A DNA stretch of 64,000 nt from JAAUSY01 sp964526735. GTDB lineage: Bacteria; Chloroflexota; Chloroflexia; Chloroflexales; Chloroflexaceae. The DNA lies in contig CAZGLO010000003.1 of NCBI GenBank assembly GCA_964526735.1, positions 1 through 64,000 of the forward strand, in the 5' to 3' direction. How positions within the stretch are numbered: position 1 is the stretch's first letter; each line of letters starts with the position of its first letter. Positions 51,270-59,392 of the stretch are shown in pieces. A model generated the notes under the pieces. It was not told the DNA's origin. It made no database searches and was given only the letters and a program-made list of their open reading frames with translations. Both the position numbers and the translations under genes were made by a program.

Positions 51270-51674
51270 ATGCACGAATTGCCCATCGTTGAAAGCATGC
51301 TCTCGCTTGCGCTTGAGTCGGCTGAACAGGCCAACGCCCGCCGTATCACCGTGATAGATGTGGTGATTGGCGAGCTGAGTAGCTTTGTAGACGACTCCAT
51401 ACAGTTCTACTTCGATATTATCAGCAAGGGGACATTGGCAGAAGGAGCGGTGCTTCGTTTCCACCGTGAGCCTGCCATCGCCCGGTGTTTGGCGTGCGGC
51501 CACGAAACTGATGTCCGTCCACCCCTCCCGCCGGCTATGGCCATCTGCCCCACCTGCGGCAGTGAGCAGGTGCGCGTGAATGGGGGTGATGCTTGTAGGC
51601 TTGCCTCTATTGAGATAGATGACGAGGTGGATGACGAGGTGGATGACGAGATAGACGACGATGCGGATAGATAA
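51270..51674 (+). CDS. hypA: Nickel metallochaperone HypA
   Basis: 134 aa. It delivers nickel to hydrogenase, and sometimes urease, together with HypB. MHE at the N-terminus supplies the nickel site. The structural zinc site is CLACGHE and CPTCGSEQV. After the family's normal end (about residue 114) there is an extra acidic tail of about 20 residues from a 12-base repeat (DDEVDDEV), absent from typical HypA. hypB follows after 31 bases. No hydrogenase gene is in the window. Confidence 0.92.
   Translation: MHELPIVESMLSLALESAEQANARRITVIDVVIGELSSFVDDSIQFYFDIISKGTLAEGAVLRFHREPAIARCLACGHETDVRPPLPPAMAICPTCGSEQVRVNGGDACRLASIEIDDEVDDEVDDEIDDDADR
51618..51660. repeat. 12-base in-frame tandem repeat
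   Basis: GATGACGAGGTG-type units, about three and a half copies, encoding the acidic tail of HypA. Confidence 0.9.
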
Positions 51675-51705
51675 ATAATATGGATGATACATAAGAAGGA
51701 ACCCT

Positions 51706-52377
51706 ATGACAAAGATACCTGTGGTACAAACACTCCTCAATGCAAATGACCAAGTTGCGGCAGAGAACCGCTCTACCTTCGACGCGGCCCACCTCTCAGT
51801 CGTCAACATGATGGCGTCGCCGGGCGCGGGGAAGACCAGTCTTATCCTCGCCACCATCGATCACCTTGGCAAGGACACGGATGCTGAAACACCCACCCGC
51901 TGCGGCGTGATAGAGGGCGATGTGGCCTCAAGTATCGATGCCGACACGATTGGAGCGCGGGGCGTGCCGGTGGTGCAAATCAACACGGGCGGGGCGTGCC
52001 ACCTTGACGCGCCAATGGTGAAGAATGCCCTGCCGCACCTGCCGCTGCAAGAGCTTGACCTGGTGATTATTGAGAATGTGGGCAACCTGATCTGTCCGGC
52101 CAACTTTGCGCTTGGGGCCGATATGGCGGTGGTGGTGGCGAGCGTGCCAGAAGGCCACGACAAGCCCTACAAATATCCGGGGATGTTCACCAACGCCGAC
52201 GCCGTGATATTAAATAAGGCCGATTTGATAGAGATCTTCGATTTTGATGTTGATTTTTTCCGGCGCGGCTTGACGATGGTCAACCCCGATGTACCGCTTT
52301 TTATCCTGTCATGTCGCACCGGAGACGGGGTGGATGCATGGGGAGATTGGCTCAAAAAGAGGATGAGAAGCAAATAA
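51706..52377 (+). CDS. hypB: Hydrogenase nickel-incorporation GTPase HypB
   Basis: 223 aa. SIMIBI-class GTPase that drives nickel transfer. Visible: P-loop ASPGAGKTS (about residues 38-46), GVIEGDVASSIDA, the metal-binding GGACHLDA with conserved Cys-His, ENVGNLICP, and NKADL. It lacks the N-terminal His-rich nickel store, so it is the minimal form. AAGGAA precedes the ATG. Partner of hypA. Confidence 0.95.
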   Translation: MTKIPVVQTLLNANDQVAAENRSTFDAAHLSVVNMMASPGAGKTSLILATIDHLGKDTDAETPTRCGVIEGDVASSIDADTIGARGVPVVQINTGGACHLDAPMVKNALPHLPLQELDLVIIENVGNLICPANFALGADMAVVVASVPEGHDKPYKYPGMFTNADAVILNKADLIEIFDFDVDFFRRGLTMVNPDVPLFILSCRTGDGVDAWGDWLKKRMRSK

Positions 52378-52387
52378 ATTGCTACAT

Positions 52388-52416
52388 TTGACAACGCTAC
52401 CGGAGACTGCTATGAT
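52388..52416 (+). promoter_or_regulatory. Promoter of the first ferredoxin-like gene
   Basis: TTGACA, 17-base spacer ending TGC, then TATGAT: near consensus. It starts 10 bases after hypB and gives a leader of about 200 bases. In the leader GACTGCC (52436-52442) can pair with GGCAGTC (52536-52542). Confidence 0.7.
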
Positions 52417-52607
52417 TTATGAAGAGTGTTCAGAAGACTGCCCAGTAGACCACTACCACATACCATTGATCGCGGTCGTGGTCGTTCATCGTTTGCGTAT
52501 CATGCACAATTGTCATATACACAAATGATAGTATAGGCAGTCGTGCGTGGATATTTCTTCTCATTGGTTTTCCTTCTCTGCCCTGCGAGGGCCAGAGTCG
52601 AGGATCC

Positions 52608-52622
52608 CTAGAAAGTAGCAGG
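52608..52622 (+). promoter_or_regulatory. Shared leader 15-mer before the first ferredoxin-like gene
   Basis: Perfect CTAGAAAGTAGCAGG, 3 bases before the ATG; AGCAGG would be the ribosome binding site. Confidence 0.6.
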
Positions 52623-52625
52623 TTC

Positions 52626-53198
52626 ATGCCAAAGGTCATCCTGAACAACGTCGAGTATGAATGCGAGGTAGGTGATCGGCTAATCGACGTTGCTCGCAAG
52701 AATGCCGCTCACATTGGCTTTATCTGTGGTGGGCTTGGGTCGCTCTTTGTTGAGACCAGCGCCTGCCGTGTGCTCAACGGCGCAGAAAACTTGAACGCGC
52801 CAACGGAGCTTGAGCAACGATGGCTCCAGCCTTCCTGGATAGAGGCAGGCCACCGCTTGGGCTGCGAGGTCAAGGTGACAGGCAATGGGACAGTTGAGAT
52901 TCTCAGCCGCGCCGAAGAGCTTCGCCGCCAAACGGTCGCTATCTTTACCCCGCCAGAGGGCACCTCTTCTGGTGAAAATGTCGGGCTGTTGTTCAACAAC
53001 ATGGGGCGTATCGTGATGAACCAATTGGTGCGTTTCCCCGACAATGTTATCGCGTCTGTCTCAACTATGAACAGCGCCGAATCACGGACGGACTTCCAAG
53101 GCGCATTCGATGGGCTGCGCAGTATGCTTGGCGACGGCACGCGAGTGGTACAAGGGATGTTTGTTGGGGCTGTTCGCGACTCGGATCAAGCTGAGTAG
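52626..53198 (+). CDS. Ferredoxin-like domain protein, Fe-S site degenerate
   Basis: 190 aa. Residues 1-95 have an adrenodoxin-type fold (VILNNVEYECEVGDRLIDVARKN) and a C-terminal part (RAEELRRQTVAIFTPPEG, then an amphipathic region about 115-150). It is a paralogue of the next gene. That one has the [2Fe-2S] ligands C-x5-C-x2-C plus a later Cys; this one reads CGGLGSLFVETSAC, keeping the first and the last (LGCEV) ligand but losing the two middle cysteines. A normal cluster is unlikely. Its domain order is like the chlorosome envelope proteins CsmI/J/X; that link is a guess from layout. It has its own strong promoter. Confidence 0.7.
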   Translation: MPKVILNNVEYECEVGDRLIDVARKNAAHIGFICGGLGSLFVETSACRVLNGAENLNAPTELEQRWLQPSWIEAGHRLGCEVKVTGNGTVEILSRAEELRRQTVAIFTPPEGTSSGENVGLLFNNMGRIVMNQLVRFPDNVIASVSTMNSAESRTDFQGAFDGLRSMLGDGTRVVQGMFVGAVRDSDQAE

Positions 53199-53288
53199 CC
53201 GTATTCCGTTGGCTGTTGGGAGCGGTAGGGAGCAGGAAGCTCGGTGGTTCGAGCAGTATATCAATCGTCTTGATTGAGGGAAAAAGCT

Positions 53289-53900
53289 ATGCCAAAAGTT
53301 ATCATCAACGATCACGAGTACGAGGGAGAGATTGGCGAACGGATTGTCGATATTGCCCGCCGGAATGGTGCCCACATGGGGTTTGTATGCGATGGCTCGG
53401 GCTTTTGCCAGACCTGTGCCTGCCGGGTATTGGAAGGCAAGGAGCATCTGAGCGAGCCGACCGACGCCGAGAAAAACTGGTTTAACGACATGTGGTTGGA
53501 GGAAGGGCATCGGCTTGGATGCCAGGCCTCCATCCGCGGTGCCGGGCCAGTGCGGGTGTTGAGCCGCGCCGAAGAGCTGCGCCGCCAGACGGTCGCCGTG
53601 TTTGTCCCGCCAGAGGAGACCACCTCGACCGAAAACGCCAAAGAGCTTGGCAGCCACGTCACGCGTTTGGTCAAAAACCAGGTCTTCCGCTTCCCGGGCA
53701 ACGCCGCCGGAGCCGTGTCGATGATCTCAAAGGTTCGTCTCTCCACTGACTCTTTCCAGCGCGTCCTCAGCGATGGCACCAAAGTCGTGCAAACGATGAC
53801 GGGCGTTCAGCTCAAGGATATGCCCAAGGCTATCTCTATTCCCGTGGTCGTGGAGGACGATCAAGAGGGTGAGAAGCCTGCCCAAGGCGGGCAAAGCTAA
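53289..53900 (+). CDS. [2Fe-2S] ferredoxin-domain protein
   Basis: 203 aa from the ATG at 53289 (GAGGG upstream). The N-terminal adrenodoxin-type domain has a complete ligand set (CDGSGFCQTC and the later GCQA). After residue 95 a region shared with the preceding paralogue (RAEELRRQTVAVFVPPEE, VTRLVKNQVFRFPGNAAGAVSMI) contains a weakly hydrophobic stretch. A hydrophilic acidic tail ends the protein. It may carry electrons for a membrane or chlorosome process; the partner is unknown. It lies 90 bases after its paralogue and 26 before the polysaccharide operon. Confidence 0.78.
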   Translation: MPKVIINDHEYEGEIGERIVDIARRNGAHMGFVCDGSGFCQTCACRVLEGKEHLSEPTDAEKNWFNDMWLEEGHRLGCQASIRGAGPVRVLSRAEELRRQTVAVFVPPEETTSTENAKELGSHVTRLVKNQVFRFPGNAAGAVSMISKVRLSTDSFQRVLSDGTKVVQTMTGVQLKDMPKAISIPVVVEDDQEGEKPAQGGQS

Positions 53901-53926
53901 GAACACAATACAAAGGGTGGTGTCTC

Positions 53927-55903
53927 TTGAATCATAAGGAGAGGAGCATACAGCACAATACGCTGCCTTTGTATGCTCCCTTCTTCCTCTTTGGGCTTGC
54001 ACTCTTCCAAGGGCTTCTCTACCTTTTCCTCCTGCCCCCCTGGCAACACTACGATGAGCCGGGCCACTTTGAATATGCGGCGCTGATTGCCCACAACGAT
54101 ACCCTCTTCACCCCCGGCGAGCCAGACCCCGAATTGCGGCAAGAGATCGTCGCCTCAATGGAGCGCCACAACTTCTTTTGGAACCTCGGTGCCCCTCCCG
54201 ACGACGATGATTGGTGGTTCCACTACACGCAATTTCGCCATCCCCCGCTCTACTACACGCTGGTCAGCTTGCCCCTGCGGCTTGTCCTCGATGCTGATAT
54301 CACCACGCAACTGTATGTAGCGCGGTCGGTTTCGCTTATCCTCTTTATTGCCACGGTGATGGCGGTATGTGGCGCGATGCGTGAGATTATCCCAACTGAT
54401 CACATGTTACGGTGCGTAGTGCCGCTTGTAGTTGCCTTTCTCCCCCCCATCGCCGACCTCATGACCGCGGTGAATAACGATGTCGGGGCCATCGCCATTA
54501 CGACATTCTTTCTCTGGGGGAGCGTCCGTATGATCCGCCGTGGCATCAGTTGGAGACGGCTGCTCTGGGTGATAGGGACGGCGTTGGTCGCGGTGAAGGT
54601 CAAAAACATCGCCGCGATAACCATTGCACTGGTGCCGGTTGCCATTATTATCGCGTTTTGGGTCGAGCGGCAGTGGCAATGGCGATGGTTTGTCCTGAGC
54701 GGGGCGGCGGCGATGGTCATTGGGATGGTAATCGCCTTCGATTGCGGCGATGCGGCCTATTGGTATCGGTGGAAGGGCACGCCCTCACAAGAAATAGACA
54801 CCGCGCTTCGGACAGACGACTCGCTCTTGGGGAAGCACACGCTTGCGCTGACTATCCCCCCGCCGGACGACTCTCGCCAAGGACGTTGGTTGCTTTCGCC
54901 GCTGCTTGAGGAGGATACCTACCATGTGGCGGGCAAGACGGTCATGGTCGGAGGGTGGTTGTGGGCCGATCAGCCTTGCACCGGCTATGCACCAATGCTG
55001 GCCCATACGCAGCGGGCGGGCCAACTATATGACATCTCCCCCAAGCCGCTTGAACTCACCACCACGCCCACATTCCACATGTGGGAGCAGGAACTCCCCC
55101 CCGACATCCAAATGTCAGGGTATCTCTTTGCGGTGCCCGCCGCCAGCGATGATGCACCTGCAGGCACCCGTGTTTTCCTTGATGGTGGCTTTGTTATTGA
55201 TGGCACATCCTCATCCCCTTCGGCAGGCCCGCCGGTCTTCCGCGATGCTCATGCGCAGGATGGGCTGTGGCAGGGACACCGCTTTGATAATCTACTCCGC
55301 AATGCATCTGGTGAGGAAACGTGGCCCCGTCTTTCGCCCTGGGTCGAGGCGACACTGCTCAAGATTGCTGACCCTGGATGGGGTCGTACGCCATCGTTAC
55401 TGCTTGCGGCGCTGCTTGATATTGAGCGCAGCAGTACATTGATACAAAACTATGTGGGTTTTGCCCCGATTGACGGCCTCACGACACAGATAGCATGGGG
55501 CAACGTTCGCTTCACCAACCCCGTCTGGCTTATTCTCTTCCGCGTCGTCATTGGAATATCGCTTTTAGGTGCGGTGTGGTGGCTGGTGAAAGCACGACCT
55601 CCGGCGGGTGTCCGCCCCACGCTGCTGTTCCTGGCGATGGTTGGGGTGATGATGTGGGTGATGGCCTATACCCGCGTCCTGCCAAAGATAAGTGAGGGAG
55701 TGGTCTTCCCGACGGCGCGCTACACCTTTCCGGCGATCTTCCCGACGGTGTTGGCGATGGTGGGTGGGTGGCAGACATTGTGGCCGCCTCGATTGCGTTC
55801 CTATGCATTGTGGGCGATAATCTATGGTACAATCGTACTCAATGGCGTCACGCTATATACCATTTGGTCATTCTATCGATCTTTGCCAAACACTGCTTCA
55901 TGA
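53927..55903 (+). CDS. Polytopic membrane protein, GT-C/DUF2142-like
   Basis: 658 aa. The first helix is followed by an extracytoplasmic PPWQHYDEPGHFEYAALI motif (acidic DE pair plus His), the hallmark position of GT-C glycosyltransferases that use polyprenyl-linked sugars. About ten helices follow, interrupted by a large soluble loop of about 230 residues (residues 290-520). Start is TTG at 53927, after GGGTGG; no ATG is better placed. Its last codons overlap the wecB start (ATGA), so it heads the polysaccharide operon. Donor and acceptor are unknown. Confidence 0.68.
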   Translation: MNHKERSIQHNTLPLYAPFFLFGLALFQGLLYLFLLPPWQHYDEPGHFEYAALIAHNDTLFTPGEPDPELRQEIVASMERHNFFWNLGAPPDDDDWWFHYTQFRHPPLYYTLVSLPLRLVLDADITTQLYVARSVSLILFIATVMAVCGAMREIIPTDHMLRCVVPLVVAFLPPIADLMTAVNNDVGAIAITTFFLWGSVRMIRRGISWRRLLWVIGTALVAVKVKNIAAITIALVPVAIIIAFWVERQWQWRWFVLSGAAAMVIGMVIAFDCGDAAYWYRWKGTPSQEIDTALRTDDSLLGKHTLALTIPPPDDSRQGRWLLSPLLEEDTYHVAGKTVMVGGWLWADQPCTGYAPMLAHTQRAGQLYDISPKPLELTTTPTFHMWEQELPPDIQMSGYLFAVPAASDDAPAGTRVFLDGGFVIDGTSSSPSAGPPVFRDAHAQDGLWQGHRFDNLLRNASGEETWPRLSPWVEATLLKIADPGWGRTPSLLLAALLDIERSSTLIQNYVGFAPIDGLTTQIAWGNVRFTNPVWLILFRVVIGISLLGAVWWLVKARPPAGVRPTLLFLAMVGVMMWVMAYTRVLPKISEGVVFPTARYTFPAIFPTVLAMVGGWQTLWPPRLRSYALWAIIYGTIVLNGVTLYTIWSFYRSLPNTAS

Positions 55904-57006
55904 AAATACTTTCTATCGTTGGAGCGCGTCCGCAGTTTATCAAGGCCGCCGCCGTGAGCCGCGTCCTGCGTATGCGCCACACCGAAATGTTGCTCCACAC
56001 CGGCCAACACTACGACTATGGTATGTCACAGGTCTTCTTTGATGAGCTGAACATCCCCAAGGCCGACATCAACCTTGGGATTGGCTCAGGGAACCACGGC
56101 GAACAGACGGGGGCTATTCTTGCTGGTATTGAGCGTATTTTGCTTGAGCATCAGCCGGAGATGGTCTTAGTCTATGGCGATACCAACTCGACCTTGGCGG
56201 GAGCACTCGCCGCGGCCAAGCTGCACATCCCCGTGGCGCACGTGGAGGCGGGGTTGCGGAGCTTCAACCGCGCGATGCCGGAAGAAATCAACCGCGTGGT
56301 GACTGACCACGTCTCTGATGTGCTGCTCTGCCCAAGCCGCACCGCGGTTGACAACCTGATGCGGGAAGGTATCACCAAACGGGTGCATCTTGTTGGCGAT
56401 GTGATGTCGGATGCCCTGATTGCTGCATCGGAGCGCGCCCGCGAACGCTCTCCCGTGTTGGAGCAACTGGGCGTGGCGAAGAAGGGCTATCTCCTTGCGA
56501 CGGTACACCGCGCCGAAAACACTGATGATCCGACCCGTCTACAGGCTATTCTGGCGGGGTTTGCCACAAGCCCAGAGCCGATTATCTTCCCCATCCACCC
56601 GCGTACGCGCGCACGCCTTGCCACCCTTAATCCTGACTTTGTCGAGTCGCTTAGCAAGAGCACACTTCGGATGATAGATCCAGTTGGCTACCTGGATATG
56701 GTGATGCTTGAGCAGTCGGCACGGATGATTTTGACCGACTCCGGCGGGATACAGAAGGAAGCCTATTGGCTTGGTGTCCCCTGCGTGACGCTGCGGGATG
56801 AGACCGAGTGGGTAGAGACGGTTGAGCATGGCTGGAATCGGCTTGTCGGCGCGCAGCAAGAGCATATCGTTGATGCGATATGCCATTGGTCGCCATCTGA
56901 CAAACGCCCCCCGCTCTACGGCGAAGGGCAGGCGGTTGAAGATTGCGTGCACGTGCTTGAACACGGCTCGCCTCGCCATTCACCGCCGAAGGACAAGCCT
57001 CTGTGA
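55900..57006 (+). CDS. wecB: UDP-N-acetylglucosamine 2-epimerase (non-hydrolysing)
   Basis: 368 aa from the ATG overlapping the previous stop. It converts UDP-GlcNAc to UDP-ManNAc for surface polysaccharide. Visible: SIVGARPQFIKAA, TGQHYDYGMSQVFF, VYGDTNSTLAGALAA, HVEAGLRSFNRAMPEEINR, ATVHRAENTDD, and LTDSGGIQKEAYWLGVPCVTLRDETEW. The C-terminal 25 residues are low complexity. The stop overlaps the next GTG start. Confidence 0.93.
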   Translation: MKILSIVGARPQFIKAAAVSRVLRMRHTEMLLHTGQHYDYGMSQVFFDELNIPKADINLGIGSGNHGEQTGAILAGIERILLEHQPEMVLVYGDTNSTLAGALAAAKLHIPVAHVEAGLRSFNRAMPEEINRVVTDHVSDVLLCPSRTAVDNLMREGITKRVHLVGDVMSDALIAASERARERSPVLEQLGVAKKGYLLATVHRAENTDDPTRLQAILAGFATSPEPIIFPIHPRTRARLATLNPDFVESLSKSTLRMIDPVGYLDMVMLEQSARMILTDSGGIQKEAYWLGVPCVTLRDETEWVETVEHGWNRLVGAQQEHIVDAICHWSPSDKRPPLYGEGQAVEDCVHVLEHGSPRHSPPKDKPL

Positions 57007-58025
57007 CTGGTATCGACGCGAGAGACTGGGCCGATCCGGCCTTCAGAGAAGCGTTTGCGGGGCGCAAGGTGCTCATCACGGGCGGGTTGGGCTTTATCGG
57101 CTCAACGCTTGCCCACCGGTTGGTGGCGATGGGGGCAGAGGTCTTGCTTGTGGACAGTCTTATCCCGCAATACGGCGGCAATCTCTTCAACATCGCCGGT
57201 ATTGAGGAGCGGGTGCGGGTGAATATCTCCGACGTGCGGGATGAGCACAGTATGCACTACCTGGTGCAGGGGCAAGATTATCTCTTCAACCTGGCGGGCC
57301 AGACGAGCCATATGGACTCGATGCAAGACCCCTACACCGATCTCGAAATCAACTGCCGCGCCCAGCTCTCTATCCTAGAGGCGTGCCGCAAATATAACCC
57401 GTCGGTGAAGGTGGTCGTTGCGAGTACGCGGCAGATCTACGGCAAACCAGACTATCTCCCCGTCGATGAGCACCATTTGCTGCGTCCTGTTGATGTAAAC
57501 GGCATCAACAAGATGGCGGGCGAGTGGTATCACATCCTCTACAACAACGTCTACGATATCCGGGCGACGGCTTTGCGTCTCACCAACACCTACGGCCCGC
57601 GGATGCGTGTAAAAGATGCGCGGCAGACGTTCTTGGGCATCTGGATACGGTTGGTGGTAGAAGGGCAGCCGTTTGAGGTGTGGGAAGGCGAACAACTTCG
57701 CGATTTTACCTATGTGGATGACGCGGTGGATGCCTTGTTGATTGCCGCCGTCAGCGATGAGGCAAATGGGAAAGTCTTCAACCTCGGCGGCGACCAGACC
57801 ATCAGCCTGCTGCATCTTGCCGACCTCCTCTCTGATGCGGGGGGCGGGGCGGAGTATCGGGTGCGGACGTTCCCCTCCGACCGCAAGCGCATCGATATTG
57901 GCGACTACTATGCCGATTTCAGCTATATCGACCGGACTTTGGGGTGGCGACCGCGTGTCCCCCTTGACGAAGGGTTGCGGCGGACGTTGGCATTCTACCG
58001 TGAGCATCTTGAGCACTACTGTTGA
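57003..58025 (+). CDS. Extended SDR nucleotide-sugar epimerase/dehydratase-like, Tyr replaced
   Basis: 340 aa from GTG at 57003 (GTGA overlap with wecB). It has the NAD-binding GGLGFIGS, the AGQTSH region, ASTRQIYGKP, then RPVDVNGINKMAGEWY where the family usually has YxxxK: the Lys stays, the Tyr is Asn. Downstream RLTNTYGPRM, WEGEQLRDFTYVDDAVDA and NLGGDQTISL are typical of UDP-glucose 4-epimerase-like enzymes. It is probably active on a nucleotide sugar made in this operon, but the acid/base residue must come from elsewhere. The product is unknown. Confidence 0.82.
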   Translation: MTGIDARDWADPAFREAFAGRKVLITGGLGFIGSTLAHRLVAMGAEVLLVDSLIPQYGGNLFNIAGIEERVRVNISDVRDEHSMHYLVQGQDYLFNLAGQTSHMDSMQDPYTDLEINCRAQLSILEACRKYNPSVKVVVASTRQIYGKPDYLPVDEHHLLRPVDVNGINKMAGEWYHILYNNVYDIRATALRLTNTYGPRMRVKDARQTFLGIWIRLVVEGQPFEVWEGEQLRDFTYVDDAVDALLIAAVSDEANGKVFNLGGDQTISLLHLADLLSDAGGGAEYRVRTFPSDRKRIDIGDYYADFSYIDRTLGWRPRVPLDEGLRRTLAFYREHLEHYC

Positions 58026-59380
58026 GCATAGGGGGGCACGAGGGTATGCACAAGGGTACGTTAGAGAGTACATCAGAGGACTTATCGGAACACCGCCACG
58101 TGCTGCTTATCGCCTACTACTACCCGCCAGTGCAAAACTCTGGCACCAAGCGCGTTGTCAAGTTTGCGACCTACCTGCCGGAGCACGGCTATCAGCCGGT
58201 CGTGCTGACGACGCGGGGGCGGGGGGAGTTGCCGGACGATGCGGCAAACCACATCTCCCGCATTGACGACCTCGCTGGCTTGATCAAACGCCCCTACCGC
58301 AATTGGAAACTCCGCTCTCTCGCCCCCGATCAGCGCGCCAACGTTCCGGCGCTTGGCCCAGAGAGCCGCATTGAGCGGTGGCGGTCGGCGCTCTCCATCC
58401 CCGATCACCAAATCATCTGGTATCCGTTTGCGGTCTGGCTGGGGCATTCTCTCCTGCGTTCGCACCCCATACGGCTGATTTTCAGCACCTCTCCCCCCGA
58501 AACCACCCACCTGATTGCCTGGACACTCAAAAAGAGGACAGGATTGCCGTGGGTGGCCGATTTCCGCGACGGGTGGATGTTTGACCCGCTCATCCCCACT
58601 CGCGCCACCTCTCCCCTGCGGAACCGCATTGAGACGTGGCTAGAACGGGGGGTGGTCAAGAACGCAGACGCCGTTGTGACGGTGAATAAGGTGATTGGCG
58701 ATGACTTTGCTCAGCGATACCCCGATCACGCCCACAAGATCAACGTGATCCCCAATGGCTACGACCCCGCCGACTTTGCCACTATCCAGCGGCAGCGAGG
58801 GCACGGGCCAGCGCAAGAAGCACGCTTCCGGGTGGTGTATACGGGGACGTTTTCGACGGGGAGACGGTCAATAGATGCACTCATTACTGCATTACAACGG
58901 CTCAAACAGGAACAACGGCCCATTGCCACCCACATTGAGCTGTTGATTGCGGGCAACTTGACCGCAACCGAGCAGAGCGTGATAGAGTCGGCAACCATCG
59001 CGGATATGGTGACGACCGTGGGGATTGTCCCCTACCACGAGTCGCTGCAGCACCAGGTCGATGCTGATGTCCTCTTGCTGCTGGTGCCGCCGGGGGCAGT
59101 CAGCAGTACGACAACCAAGCTCTTTGAATATTTGGCGACTGGCCGCCCTATCCTCGCTCTCTCAGCGCAGTCTGCCGCGGCTGATCTTATCCGTGAGCTT
59201 GATGCGGGTGTGGTCGTCCCGCCAGAAGACCCCCACACCATCGCCCACGCGTGTGAGCAGCTGTATGAGCAGTGGAAGGCCGGTGATCTCCCAACCCGCG
59301 CTGATGAGCGGGTGCGCCGGTATGACCGCCGTGCGCTCACGGGAGAGCTTGGGGCGCTGTTTGATCGGATGAGCGTGTAG
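58022..59380 (+). CDS. Glycosyltransferase family 4
   Basis: 452 aa from TTG at 58022 (TTGA overlap, matching the coupling of the genes before it), or 444 aa from ATG 58046. GT-B fold: HVLLIAYYYPPVQNSGTKRVVKF with the glycine loop, HLIAWTLKKRTGLPWVADFRDGW, VIPNGYDPADF, FRVVYTGTFSTGRRS, and the C-terminal nucleotide-sugar site (LEYLATGRPILALS-like: LFEYLATGRPIL, DAGVVVPPEDP). It adds one sugar to a surface polysaccharide intermediate. Confidence 0.87.
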   Translation: MSIGGHEGMHKGTLESTSEDLSEHRHVLLIAYYYPPVQNSGTKRVVKFATYLPEHGYQPVVLTTRGRGELPDDAANHISRIDDLAGLIKRPYRNWKLRSLAPDQRANVPALGPESRIERWRSALSIPDHQIIWYPFAVWLGHSLLRSHPIRLIFSTSPPETTHLIAWTLKKRTGLPWVADFRDGWMFDPLIPTRATSPLRNRIETWLERGVVKNADAVVTVNKVIGDDFAQRYPDHAHKINVIPNGYDPADFATIQRQRGHGPAQEARFRVVYTGTFSTGRRSIDALITALQRLKQEQRPIATHIELLIAGNLTATEQSVIESATIADMVTTVGIVPYHESLQHQVDADVLLLLVPPGAVSSTTTKLFEYLATGRPILALSAQSAAADLIRELDAGVVVPPEDPHTIAHACEQLYEQWKAGDLPTRADERVRRYDRRALTGELGALFDRMSV

Positions 59381-59392
59381 GAGGTATGTGTT

